From: Conus ventricosus | Taxonomy: Eukaryota > Mollusca > Gastropoda > Neogastropoda > Conidae | Reading direction: 5' to 3' | Assembly: GCA_018398815.1 (NCBI GenBank) | Contig: CM031607.1 | Coordinates: forward strand, 84,804,175-84,868,174 | DNA length: 64,000 bases | Part shown: in pieces, positions 33,231 through 45,166 of the stretch | How positions within the stretch are numbered: the first letter of the stretch is position 1 | Layout of the letters: every line of letters begins with the position of its first letter | Program-made: the position numbers and the translations under genes | Notes under the pieces: generated by a model | Seen by the model: only the letters and a program-made list of their open reading frames with translations | The model's database searches: none | What the model was told of the DNA's origin: nothing

Positions 33231-33851
33231 TCTTCCTCCTCCTTCCGCTTCCTCTCTTCTTCCGCCTCCTTCTCCGCCTTCTCTCTCGCCTGCCTCCGCT
33301 TCTCCGCCAGCCTGGCCTTGTACTCCTCCGCAGTGATGTCCCCTGTCGACCTCTCCGCTGTGGTCGGGTGCTGAAGGACTGGGAGCCCTCGGCGCCTGAC
33401 GTTTCCGCGGGGGTGGAGGTGTGAGTGGGGCGGGGAGTCTCCACCGTGGACTTTTCCACAGGGGTGGGGGTGGAGCGGGATGTTTCCACCATGGACTTTT
33501 CCACAGGGGTGGGGGTGGAGCGGGATGTTTCCACCGTGGACTTTTCCCAGGGGTGGGGGTGGAGCGGGCCTGGGACGTCCCACTGCCCCCGTCCTCATCG
33601 GCCCTGGGGCGGGGGACAGCACGCGCACCGGAGTGTGGGAGGGTGTGCGGGAGGCTGGGGAGGAGGCCCGGGGGAGGTGGAGGCGGCGGGTGCCGCAGTG
33701 ATGGGGGAGGGGGCGGAGGGGTGGCGTGCTGTGGAGTCTTGTCCTTCGGTGTGTCCTTTGGCTTGTGGGGTTTGATGGCCGTGTCCTTGGGTTTGGGCTG
33801 CAGGGGCCTGCCTGGTGACTCTTTGCTGGTCTTTTCCCGCAGTGAGGATTT
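33231..33851 (-). CDS. MAP7: MAP7-like gene, Pro-rich linker and start of MAP7 domain
   Basis: The acceptor ATTGTCACAG at 33,852 (phase 0) and the donor AGA|GTAAGT at 33,230 bound the exon. It reads KSSLREKTSKESPGRP and PKPKDTAIKPHKPKDT, then a long proline run. Next come three 15-residue repeats with core ETSRSTPTPVEKS, then TPAETSGAEGSQSFSTR. The MAP7 domain starts at TGDITAEEYKARLAEKRRQ and AREKAEKEAEEERKR. Two single-base losses are needed: near 33,550, where one 45-bp repeat has CCCAGG in place of CCACAGG, and near 33,370. The observed length is 621 and the phase-correct length is 623, so two lost bases fit exactly. Confidence 0.88.
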
Positions 33852-34610
33852 CTGTGACAATGAATGGAGAATTATGGCATCTGTACCGAAGAAACCACCA
33901 TGACACATGGTAACTCCCAGCATTTAGCTGGACCGCACAGATTTTTGTTTAAAAAAAAGTCAGAGGGGAAATGTGCAGGAAGCGGGAGGTTTCTTTTCAC
34001 CGTCGTGCATGTTTCACTAATCTAACTTCAACAAACACAAACACAGTATCATAACAACAACAAACGGCTGCCTTTCTTATCTTGATTTTCCATGTGGAAA
34101 CAGACACAAAGACAGAAGGACACCTGTTTTTTTCTTTTCTGCCAAAGTAAGAGGAAACACAAGAGCCATGACAAGCATGCAATGAACAAATTAACCAACA
34201 CAGCAAACAGAAATGTACATTGCAACGGCCAACCTTTAGCACTCAAAATCTGGGAGCAACGGGATGAAGGGGCAGCTTGGTTTATGAGTGAAAGCATTGT
34301 TACTCTCAAATGTTTCACGTGAAAAATGTGTGGCTTGATAAAAAGAAAACCGATTTTCCAGTGCATGTGATTGTCAATATTGTCAAAGAACATCATTTTG
34401 GCTTTATACTGCAACACTTTAGCAGCCCTTACCAAAAATGACACCCCCCCCCCCCCCCCCACTCCCCTGCCAACCACAGAATTTCTAATGCAATTCTTAA
34501 ATTCTGGATTGTTTTCATCAAATCTTAAGATTTCAAGGAACATTTCCAAAATAAGGAAATTCACAAAAAATTCCAAAGGTAGTTGCATTGGGTACTGATA
34601 TGCACATCCC

Positions 34611-34612
<2 letters not shown>
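33852..34612. other. Intron; C run
   Basis: A run of 17 C lies at 34,444-34,460. No gene or transposon was recognised. Confidence 0.6.
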
Positions 34613-34675
<63 letters not shown>

Positions 34676-34681
34676 TGCGTC

Positions 34682-34728
<47 letters not shown>

Positions 34729-34815
34729 ATGCATGCGTGCCTGCGTGCCTGCATGCGTGCCTGCGTGCGTAAGTATGTGCGTGTGTGCGCAAGTGAACAG
34801 GCATGTGTTCAAAAC

Positions 34816-34884
<69 letters not shown>
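34613..34884. repeat. Compound TG / TGCG microsatellite
   Basis: Two (TG)n blocks (34,613-34,658 and 34,820-34,883) flank a regular TGCG tetranucleotide block (34,658-34,770). Alternating purine-pyrimidine sequence of this length can form Z-DNA. Confidence 0.95.
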
Positions 34885-34885
<1 letters not shown>

Positions 34886-35722
34886 ACATACACATGGGTG
34901 CATCTTCTGACTTTTCACATCACTGAAAGACAAGGCTCCACAGGCCACTCAGGCCCCTAGTGGGGTATAGGGCTGTTTTCCTACTACTTTATTACATCTG
35001 CCTGTAACTCCACTGGAATATTTCTTACAAATTATGAAGACGAGAGGTTTCAATTCAATGTGAGGAGACACAGCAGCACAATTGTGAATTTCATCAAAAC
35101 TTCAGTGTAACAAACGAGAGCATTTCTTAAAATACAGCAGCTTATAGACATAGTGAAACTATCAAATTACTCAAGCTACTGAAGCAAAAACTGAAATTCA
35201 GCATCAAGATGAAGGTTCCTTTGCTGCGTTTCATTACCATACTCATTACCATACTCAGTAACAGACTGAACTGGCACCGCAGTCTGTGATTCAAATAATC
35301 AGTACGGCCTGTTAACAACACCCTTCTTACTGTTACCTTGGAATGCAGTGCTAATTGTACCCAAATTTCCTGTGTTCATTCACTGATCACACTATATGTG
35401 AAGACATTTCTCTGAACTTGATTACTCAGAGCACGGTGCACAAAGACACAAAGACTTGTGATGTAACTAACAAGAGTTGTGAAAAACGGTCCTGGTCACT
35501 AATCTTTCCTGAGCATACATGTGCTGCCAGTGCTGTGTGGTATGTGCTCTATGTTACTGAGCTTAGCCCCACAGTCTTTACTGACCATCTGTTGCAACAC
35601 TTTTTTTTCTTTTCATTTTTGCTACTAATAAAAACACAATTAAAATGGCACATGCTTTCACCAGGTAAATTTCAAATTTTCATTTGTCACACCTGCAGAT
35701 AAATACATCATGACAAGTAATA
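34885..35722. other. Intron, nothing recognised
   Basis: AT-rich unique sequence with a T run at 35,601-35,608. Confidence 0.5.
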
Positions 35723-37027
35723 CAGGGTTCCTACAGACTCCCAAGAACAAAATTCAAGGAGTTTTCAAGGAGTTTTCAAGGCGCGTTTATTTTATTTCAA
35801 GGCAAAAGGTGGCACGAAAATTAGCCCATTGTTCTTTTAAAACTTCTTTTTTTTCTATTGTTTATGTTAAAAAAAAAAACATGGAAAAAACATATTTGGG
35901 TGATTTCAAAGCCCTTGTGTGATTTGAGGACCACAAAGGGGGGCAAAATTATGAAAATTGAAAAAAAAAAAAAAGGTTCATGACAAGAACTGTATTTGTA
36001 TCATAGCAGACGTAACGGACTTGAACTGACTTTTCTTGTTTTGCTGAGCTATAGTAATGCAATGACAAAAGGATTCTTATATATTGTTTTGCTGAGCTAT
36101 AGTAATGCAATTACAAAAGGATTTTCATATATCTAAACTGCTTTTTTTTTCAATAATTTATTTCCATATGGGGGCCATCAGGCTTCGCGTTCCATTGCTT
36201 TCGAATTATTGCAATAGAAATAGCACATGATACGTGCTGTTTTGACTTATAAATAAAATATAATTGCATGCAGAAATCATTTCTGATCGAAAGAAAAAAA
36301 AATACCAAGCTAGCTAGTCTGGATCCAGAGATATTGTACTCCCAACACATCAACCATTGTTGAAAAAGTGATTTTGAGAAAACAGTATTTAAAAGTAAAA
36401 AAGTTAAGCAATTTTCACACACACCTTCAAATAAAGTCTTTTTTTTTCCAAGAAAAATGTGAAAATAGATAAAATGAACACCACAGATGGTTTCAACAGA
36501 CTTTCCTGAGCACAAAAACACATAAAACCCAAAACACAATTTTTGAAAGAAAATGGTCAAATTTTCGTGCCATCTCTCTACACTAATTGCATGAAAATTG
36601 AAAAAAGAAATGGCAGTTTGATTTTTCTACGTTCAGGTTGATGAAAAAAATCATTTAAAAACATTTTTACAAACATTGTCGCGATCCTGGATTGCCGTCG
36701 GCGATTCAACCAAGGGAGATAATTTGTAACTTCATCAGTTTGATGAAGTTACAAATTATCTCCCTTGGTAAAATCGCAGACGATCCAGGATCGCGACAAT
36801 GTTTGTAAAAATTTGTTTTCAAATAGTTTTTCATTAACCTGAACGCAGAAAAATCAAACTGCCATTTTTTTTTTGGCACATTAAAGATTTTTGGAGCTGA
36901 TGGCTTGATTTTCAAAGGTTTTCATGGAGGTTTGGTCAACAGAACATTTTATTGATTTTCAAAGGTTTTCAAGGTCTTGAAATTCCCTGTCAGAATTCAA
37001 GGAGTTTCAAGGAGCATACGAACCCTG
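35723..37027. mobile_element. DNA transposon copy with CAGGGTTC ends
   Basis: The left end CAGGGTTCCTACAG and the right end, read back, CAGGGTTCGTATGC are inverted. Both are followed by TTCAAGGAGTTTTCAAGG-type sequence (CCTTGAAACTCCTTG on the right). The flanks share TAATA directly next to each end, a possible 5-bp target duplication. There is no transposase frame. The segment 35,800-36,590 recurs in reverse orientation at 46,530-47,285. A second foldback sequence lies inside at 36,610-36,875. The ends resemble hAT-type non-autonomous elements. Confidence 0.75.
36610..36875. repeat. Near-perfect palindrome, ~130-bp arms
   Basis: The centre is at about 36,742, where ACTTCATCAGTTTGATGAAG has only a few unpaired bases. 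Outward, both arms read CCAAGGGAGATAATTTG, ATCCAGGATCGCGAC and AATGTTTGTAAAAAT, then CTGAACG and GAAAAATCAAACTGCC. This fits a foldback insertion or head-to-head duplication within the host transposon. Confidence 0.88.
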
Positions 37028-38267
37028 TAATATAGTCGTCAGGAAGACCAGTCATCCAGCGACACATTGCAAACACAAAAATTATTAAAATGTGTTGAAA
37101 AAAAAAGATGTTGCTTCATTTCTGTAATTCTTTTTCTCATGGATTTCTTCAGAATTTTCCAGAGCAGAGAGAAAAGACCATGCTTTTCTTCATTGGATAT
37201 TCAAGAGCCAAAATTGTACACAGCAAAATTCTCGGATAACTGAAATTTCTGTTGCCACTCACACTGAAAAAGATAGATTTCTGTCGCCTGACAGAGGAGC
37301 TGCACCAATGTGCATATATAACAAAAAACGCATGAAAAGAGGGGTGTACATTTGACCAGCACTTCTTAATCACCATTTCCCATATATATCATTCAAAATG
37401 GCAACAGGCGACAACTTGTACCTAACTTGTTCTGTAATACTGTTTCCCTGTCCATGAAGCAGCCTTAACCTGGATGGGACCTTTTTTCCCCTGTCTTTAA
37501 AACCCCATGGAGACCTTTCATGTGCACATGCATATCATGATAGTATGGCTCTCCAGAATCTCGCGCAAATCCCTCGCAAACCTCTTCGGTCCGCATTGTC
37601 AGTCAATATATGCAGATGCACATGATGTGTGCCGCTTTTATTCAACTGTGCCTCCACATCCACCCTAAAATGCAAAATGTGGCCGTCAGTGTTGCATCGC
37701 CTTTCGAATCCTTTCCATTCTGCATGAGAATTATCTTTGTACTTCTTTTTTTTTTTCCACCATTAAAAATCAGTTTCATACCACAATACCTTGAAGTCCA
37801 ATCACACAAAAATATTTGCTTTTTTTCCTTAAGTCACATCACAACCTGTCTAAAGCCATGATTAATCAACAACAACAAAATTCAAATTCAAAAGAAAAAA
37901 CAAGGCAAACTGATATATTTCACTGTTGTATAAATGAGAGACCGGTGTGGTCTTTTTTTTTTTAAAGATCTACAGATGGTTAGCACGGTGATAGTCTAAG
38001 TAGTATACACTGGAAGCGTCTTACATTTTGCTCAAATTAACATTACGTCATCTATGGTCTATGCAAAGTGTCTAAGTCATCAAGTTTGCTGCATCTTTTT
38101 TTTTCCCCAGATCCCATGTTGAAAGATGGAAGATAAAGCAAATCCTTCTGATCCATCTTTGTGCAGACGTGGAACAGTGGACCTGGGGTGGGCCAGTTCT
38201 GGATCAGCTGTGTGTGAGCTGGGGGGGGGGGGGGATATGCAGGGAAGGGGGAGGCAGTGAAGGTCAG
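37028..38267. other. Intron, G run, no gene
   Basis: A run of 14 G is at 38,221-38,234. T runs occur at 37,747 and 37,953. No coding stretch was accepted. Confidence 0.55.
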
Positions 38268-38487
38268 CAATGAAGGAAAACACAGTGGAAGGTTGGCCCC
38301 TTCATTCTACAACACTGTGTGGACCCAAGCACTTCAACAGCAATGAAGGAAAACACAGTGCAAGGTTGACCCCTTCATTCTACAACAATGTGTGGACCCA
38401 AGCACTTCAACAGCAATGAAGGAAAACACAGTGCAAGGTTGACCCCTTCATTCTACAACAATGTGTGGACCCAAGCACTTCAACAGC
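38268..38487. repeat. Tandem repeat, 73-bp unit, 3 copies
   Basis: Copies start at 38,268, 38,341 and 38,414 with CAATGAAGGAAAACACAGTG. The second and third are almost identical and the first differs at a few bases. Confidence 0.93.
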
Positions 38488-39178
38488 AGAGTTCAGAAGC
38501 ACACCACAGCTGCCTACTTCCTGGAGTCAGGTGGGGGAGGTCAGAGGATGAAGAGGTCAGTCTGCCTTCCACTGTGACACCCTTCTCACCCCTTAATGTT
38601 TCAACAGCACGTGCAGCTTGGAAATTAAAAAAGATAAAAGCATCTCTGACTTCAGGTAAAAAAGCTGATGCTCTCTGAATATTTTGGCTGTTTCTATAGC
38701 AACTTGTATTCTATCAGTCACCCCATAAAAATCACTTCCCAACTTCACACCTTTTAAAATCTAACTTGGACACTGAGTTTTTCAACCAATTTCTGGATTT
38801 CAAGAACAATTTTAAAGCAAGGAATTTCATGAAAACTTTAGGCGAGTTGGCAGCTATGGGTTATACATAATAAAAATTAAAAGAAAAAAGAGAAAAACAA
38901 TAAAAAAAAAAAAACATCAAATTATAAACTGACACTGATCTAAAAACTGATGTAATTAGTTGTAAAACTGCAATCTACAGAATTTCCCCCATTCCTGTGT
39001 AAAACAGAAAAAAAGGGGAAAAAAACAACAAAAAATATGAAATTTTAAAAAGGAATAAATGGAACTCACATTTTTTAAAAAGACAGCAGCAACTGTTCTT
39101 GATTGCTGCTTTGCATGCAGTTAATTTAACAGAAAGACATGGCTAGTTCTATACAAAGCCAAGCACACCGGGTTAGAG
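38488..39178. other. Intron, AT-rich, no gene
   Basis: A-rich segments at 38,870-38,920 and 39,004-39,060. Nothing recognisable. Confidence 0.5.
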
Positions 39179-39412
39179 ATCTTTTGTACACCACCGGTCA
39201 TACCGCAGTTAGTTTAAAATAAGCACTGCAATATATGATCTTTGTACACAACTGATCATACCACAGGTAGTTTAAAATAAGCACTGCAATATTTGATCTT
39301 TGTACACAACCGATAATAACGTAGTTAGTTTTACATAAGCACTGCAATATATGATCTTTGCACACAACCGATAATAACGTAGTTAGTCTTACATAAGCAC
39401 TGCAATATATGC
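39179..39412. repeat. Tandem repeat, ~58-bp unit, 4 copies
   Basis: Copies carry GATCTTTGTACACAACCG, GTAGTTAGTTTTACATAAG and CACTGCAATATA. The last two copies are the most alike. Confidence 0.9.
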
Positions 39413-40729
39413 TTTTTCTTGAATATGAATACTGTGTTATGTGCTCGCATCTGGAAGTTTTACCCTTCGAGTAAGCACACACACACACATACAGTGTACA
39501 AAAGGCAGAAACAGGTGCAATGGATATAAGACTGTTCCTTAAAACTGCACACATGCAATGGATTTGCGACTGTTCCCAACAACTCCACACAGCATGGCTC
39601 AATAACCTCTCTCCCCAAACTGGTTCTGGTCTTCTAACCCTACCCCACCCCTCCACTCCACTCCCTGCAGTATACTCAGCCCCACCCTTTTCTAATTCAT
39701 ACTGATACAGAAGGCCGAGGACGATCCCGTCAACCCAGGAATTCCCTGCAGACCTAACCACGCTTGCAGGAGCTGATTGAAAACATCAACAATGGTTTCC
39801 TTTTCATTGCTGACATTCCATTTTTGAAAAAAAATTCTTACCTGATAAAAGGATAGCAAAAAAAAAAAAAAAAATCATACAACTTTCATTTAAATTCTGA
39901 TGATGAACATGGGGGGAAAAAAACCTACATATCAATTCAGATGATAGGTAATTTTTTTTAACACAAACACACACACACAAAAATGGATCCTACAATGGTT
40001 TTCATTCAAATTCGGATAAAAATGGGAAAAAAAGGACAAACAAACAAAAACTGATTTTTGTTTTAATGCTGATTACTAATATTAACACTTTTTTTTTTGC
40101 AATAGTTTTTTAATTTCAACCTGAAAGTCAATCTAAATGTAACTGCAGAGAGCATAGGGTTTTTCCAACGGATCAATCTTTGATACCCGGTTCATTGGCA
40201 TACTTCGGGACAACTTCCTGCTCTATAGCTGTGCTTGTTCATTATATCTAGGCCTAATGCCCCAAAGTTGTTCACAAGTTTCAGCAGGTTGTCGAAGAGG
40301 CAGACTGAAGAAGATTTCATGTACGATAGTCAGCGAGAGTTGTCCCTCAGTGGCAAAAGCGTTCAAACTGGCTAACCTTGACAAAAACGTGGTTACGCTC
40401 CACAAGTCCAATTATCACTCAAGAACTATGTTTTTTTTTTCTTTTTCTCCCCCAAAGTTTTCTCCTTTTTTTCACATCACTATATTCTGCGAATTTACGC
40501 AAAATTTGTGCACACATATACTGAAATGGTCTGGGTACAGAGGTCTGCATAGCGTTGAGCCACACTGTAACAATACATAGAAACGGAGATCAGGATATTT
40601 CAGAAGCATGCTACATGCATACATCATGCTGCTACATGGCACTTCCATACACTGTGCCAAACCAACCTGGCGCGGCATAGCAAGATTTGAGGTGGAGTAA
40701 GCTTTCCGTGGAGACGTCTGCAATAAGTC
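39413..40729. other. Intron, no gene seen
   Basis: A and T homopolymers (39,858-39,875; 40,090-40,099; 40,430-40,441). Short open frames lack splice-site or motif support. Confidence 0.5.
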
Positions 40730-40915
40730 ACGGCAATCATGGCACACACTGACACAGCAATCATGGGCCACGTAACAATCATGGCACATGCTAACAGCAA
40801 TCATGGGCCACGTAACAATCATGGCACACACTGACACAGCAATCATGGCCACATAACAATCATGGCACACGCCAACACAGCAATCATGACACCAACAGAG
40901 CAATCATGGCACACA
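40730..40915. repeat. Short tandem repeat around CAATCATGGCACAC
   Basis: Alternating CAGCAATCATGG and CGTAACAATCATGGCACA units occur, about 20 + 20 bp, roughly eight in total. Confidence 0.85.
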
Positions 40916-42010
40916 GTTTTACAGCAACATCACCACACACACACACACATCTCACACACACACACACATTAACATATCACTGCTCATGCCTTCGTATCTA
41001 TCGAGGTAAGTGTTAAAACCATGCTCTGATCAAAATGCTCAGATTGTCACTACAGCCCTTCCTCTACACACTGTCAAAACACAGAAGCATGCCATGTGAA
41101 TTTTCATTCTGTTCCTTTTTCGTAAAATGCCCTTTTTCACCTATGCAATATCCTGCGTCCTTCATGCACTCCTTTAAGCCATACTGTATTTCATAAGAGT
41201 GTTGAATTTCTTTTTTTGGATAAATTGCACACACCTAAAAAAAGAAACACAACCGAAAAAAGGAAGTCCCTTTCATCATTGGCAGAGTATGGAGGTTTAG
41301 CGGAGTGAAAAGAGTGTGTCCATGTCGCCAGGAGCAACGCAGCAGAACATCAGGCAGGTGACATTTGACCCTCTAACACATCTGTGAGGTCAGAGTCCTC
41401 TAACCATGCAGAGGGACACAGGTCCATGTCTCCATGCACTCCATACCCTGCCTTCATGCTCTAGCAAGTCCACCACCACCAGGTCTGTCCAGGCACATTT
41501 TGTGGACGATCATTCTCATGCCCCACACGTTTCACCTCCACTACTGATATATAGAAACAAACACCTGTTTTGGTGCCCTGCTATAAAACAGTCCACTGTA
41601 TGCTTTTGTCTGCTAAGTATATCACCTGATATAAAAATTAATGGTGAGTTGACTTCAATGTGGTGACAGCCCTGATATGGCCCTTGCGGTCACTGGGCTA
41701 TAAGCAACGTTACCTTACCTTACCTAATATTAAAAGCCAACATAACCAGGGCCAAAAATCTCCGCGATTCCCATGACAATCAGGGCCTACGACTAGTTGG
41801 CTATCTGCCTAACCACACCTTTTCCTGCTTCACTGACAGTCTTCACTGCAAGAGCTGTTCAGCGTTCCTGTACACCACTTCCGACCACATCCCTTACCTG
41901 CAACCTACTGCAGTCAAACAACTGACAATCACAAAAAAAAAACATCGGACAAAAAAAATCAAAAGTAAAGCAATAACAACAAAAAAAAAAGCCAACTGTT
42001 CACCACATAC
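40916..42010. other. Intron; one mini-retroposon inside, otherwise no gene
   Basis: CA repeats lie at 40,934-40,968. The 41,667-41,725 mini-retroposon is listed separately. Confidence 0.5.
41667..41725 (+). mobile_element. Mini-retroposon copy 4, TTACC tail
   Basis: ACAGCCCTGATATGGCCC, TTGCGGTC, CTGGGCTATAAGCAACGT and three ACCTT-type tail units. It has several differences from the other copies (a lost T, a lost GG, tail TTACC in place of TTATC), and no target duplication is clear, so it is probably the oldest copy. Confidence 0.85.
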
Positions 42011-42228
42011 CCTGACAAGGCTCGGCTCCCGTCGTGGCGTGGACGAGGAATCCTTCCTGTCCCCATCTCCTGTCGGCACCTGCCTGGGCGTTGACAGTCG
42101 CTCCAACGTCTTCCGGCTCATCTTCACGCCTGGTTTGTCCGACGTCTTCTTCTCCCCCTCCTCCTCCTCTTCCTTGTTGCTGTTCTCTGCACGGCTGGCT
42201 GACCCAGCTCCTCTGGGCCGTGAGCGCT
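42011..42228 (-). CDS. MAP7: MAP7-like gene, basic/acidic linker exon
   Basis: The acceptor CACAATGCAG at 42,229 and the donor AGG|GTATGT at 42,010 bound the exon. Two bases complete the previous codon, then 72 codons are open: RSRPRGAGSASRAENSNK, a Glu/Lys block (EEEEEGEKKTSDKPG), VKMSRKTLERLSTPRQVP, TGDGDRKDSSSTPRREPSLVR. Exit phase is 0, matching the next exon. This is the disordered, Ser-rich linker between the microtubule-binding part and the MAP7 domain; such linkers in MAP7 proteins are phosphorylated. No frame problem is present. Confidence 0.82.
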
Positions 42229-42896
<668 letters not shown>

Positions 42897-43029
42897 CAAC
42901 GCAAGTGATTCAGATTTCAATGAAATCAAGAGCAATAGTACCATTGTTTAGAACTACCAGTATCAAACTAGTTTTGCTTTACCTAACAAGTGTCAAAACC
43001 AGATGTCAATCCCAAACATCAGCATACTT

Positions 43030-43715
43030 GTTAAGTGCATTTTACCCTCAACCCATTAACACACTTATCAACTCCATTTTAACCCCAACCCATTAACACA
43101 CTTAGTATCTGCATTTTACCCACAACCCATTAACACACTTACCTGCACTTTACCCCTAACCCATTAACACACTGATCACCTGCACTTTACCCCAAACACA
43201 TTAACACACTTATCGCCTGCATTTTACCCCAAACCCATTAACACACTTATTGCCTGCATTTTACCCCTAACCCATTAATACATTCATTACCTGCATTTTA
43301 CCCCCAACCCATTAACACACTCATCACCTGCATTTTACCCCCAATCCATTAACACACTCATCACCTGCATTTTACCCTCAACCCATTAACACACTTATTG
43401 CCTGCATTTTAACCCCCAACCCATTAACACACTCATTACCTGCTTTTACCCCCCACCCATTAACACACTCATTACCTGCATTTTACCCCAAATCCATTAA
43501 CACACTTATTGCCTGCATTTTACCCCTAACCCATTAACACACTCATCAACTGCATTTTACCCCCAACCCATTAACACACTCATCAACTGCATTTTACCTC
43601 CAACCAATTAACACACTCATTACCTGCATTTTAACCCCCAACCCATTAACACTCTCATTACCTGCAGTTTACCCCCAACCCATTAACACTCTCATTACCT
43701 GCAGTTTACCCCAAA
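43030..43715. repeat. Minisatellite, ~37-39 bp unit, ~18 copies
   Basis: The unit is CCCATTAACACACTCATC followed by ACCTGCATTTTACCCC. Copies vary in the number of C and in ACC/AAC/GCC before TGCATT. Confidence 0.93.
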
Positions 43716-44310
43716 CACAGACTTCCAGTCCTGACCAACCCAACACTACTCCACCACTGTTCAAATGACTCTGCTACCACCAGTACATAGAGAGAATGTC
43801 TCACAACAAGCGAGACATTCTGAATGTGACATTTCTGGCTCACCTGGGTATCAAAGATAAGATGTTAATGATAATATATCAAATGAGGCAAAGACAAAGA
43901 AAGAAACGAAATATAATGATGAAAGGGTTAGACAAATCAAAAAGAAAGAAAAAAGAAAAAAACATACAAACAGGCAGACATATCGAAAATGCACGATCAA
44001 CACCTACATATATCTGATCAACTCATTTAACCTTATCACCCTGGACTGAACTCTCTTGAGTCAACAAATTATCCGCTTACATAAATATGACTGGTCTCTA
44101 AGCAGAACTGTCAAAGGACAAATTATCTAGCTTTAATAGGTCACTGGTGTATCGAAAGGAGTAATGAAATATCCATCTGCTTATCAACTATAAATATGTT
44201 CCACTGATCACACATTTCCCCTTAGTGTTCTTTAGCTCAACACTTGCTTGAATATCCGACATCAGTCAAGTGCAAGAATGCTAAACACATGCTGTATATA
44301 TATATAAATA

Positions 44311-44348
<38 letters not shown>

Positions 44349-44406
44349 TAAGATAAGATAATGTTGCTTATAGCCCAGCCGACCGCAAAGGGCCACATCA
44401 GGGCTG

Positions 44407-44437
<31 letters not shown>

Positions 44438-44462
44438 ATAAACAGATAAAATATAGATAGAC

Positions 44463-44493
<31 letters not shown>

Positions 44494-44884
44494 GATATAA
44501 TATAGATAGATACACACAGACAAAAATGTATACAGATCATCTAGACTGTAACCATGTACTCATATTTCTCTACAAGTTTTGCTGTTCCAAGAAGCCCACA
44601 TACTCACAAGACTCAATTATATGAGAGCCAAGTAACTTTCCAAAGGCTCACTTTCTTTAAAGATTCTTTTCACCATTACACACAACAAAACCTTTGAACT
44701 CCAGTGCTACAACTACTGCACTAGACACAGCCCACGTGTGCGCACAACAATAAACATACGCACAACAAATAACTACCAACAAACTATCATTCAACCCGAA
44801 ACCCTTGAAAGGAATAGAAGGGGTTAGACGCTGACCCAGGGAGGAGGGGGGGGGGGGGGGGGGAGGGGTGAAGGGTAAGCTTAC
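43716..44884. other. Intron; GA and GATA repeats, G run
   Basis: GA repeat (44,311-44,434) is interrupted by mini-retroposon copy 5. A GATA repeat follows (44,450-44,512), and a run of 18 G lies at 44,846-44,863, less than 25 bp from the splice donor of the next exon. Confidence 0.85.
44349..44406 (-). mobile_element. Mini-retroposon copy 5 inside a GA microsatellite
   Basis: The minus-strand unit CAGCCCTGATGTGGCCC to ACATTA and (TCTTA)n is bounded on both sides by (GA)n. Its sequence is identical over the core to copy 1 at 9,969. Confidence 0.9.
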
Positions 44885-45166
44885 TCCTCTCCGATCTCAA
44901 GCTACCTCGTGCCAGCCTGTCAGTACTTTTGCTGCGCGGCGTTGACGAGGCTTTGGAGCTGTCGGCGTTGACGAAACTGGGCATGGAGGTGGCCACGGAG
45001 GCAGGGCGGGGCTTGCGTGGGGATTTGTGCTCCCTCAGCCGCACCACGGGTCCTGAGGTCGAGCCCGCCGAGGAGGTGCTAAGGCTCATGGTGCTCTTGG
45101 GGCGCGACGTGGAGAGATTGGACGGAGCTAGAACAGATCTACGGCCTTCGGGTATCGTGTTGAGAG
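44885..45166 (-). CDS. MAP7: MAP7-like gene, Ser/Arg-rich exon
   Basis: The acceptor GCCGCCTCAG at 45,167 and the donor AGGA|GTAAGC at 44,884 bound the exon; a weaker in-phase donor G|GTAGCT lies 24 bp upstream. Two bases complete the preceding codon, then an open frame reads LNTIPEGRRSVLAPSNLS, TSRPKSTMSLSTSSAGS, VRLREHKSPRKPRPASVA, SFVNADSSKASSTPRSKS and TDRLARGSLRSER. SPRKPRPASVA resembles the PRP-S-V motif found in the linker of MAP7 proteins. It is rich in Ser-Pro and Arg-x-x-Ser sites, so phosphoregulation is likely but inferred. The frame is intact. Confidence 0.82.

Noticed and set aside
34049..34948. 299-residue minus-strand frame
   Set aside because: Most of it is (TH)n from the TG/TGCG microsatellite; the remainder has no recognisable motif.
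36150..36560. 136-residue minus-strand frame
   Set aside because: It lies in a non-coding transposon segment; the related copy at 46.5 kb does not keep the frame.
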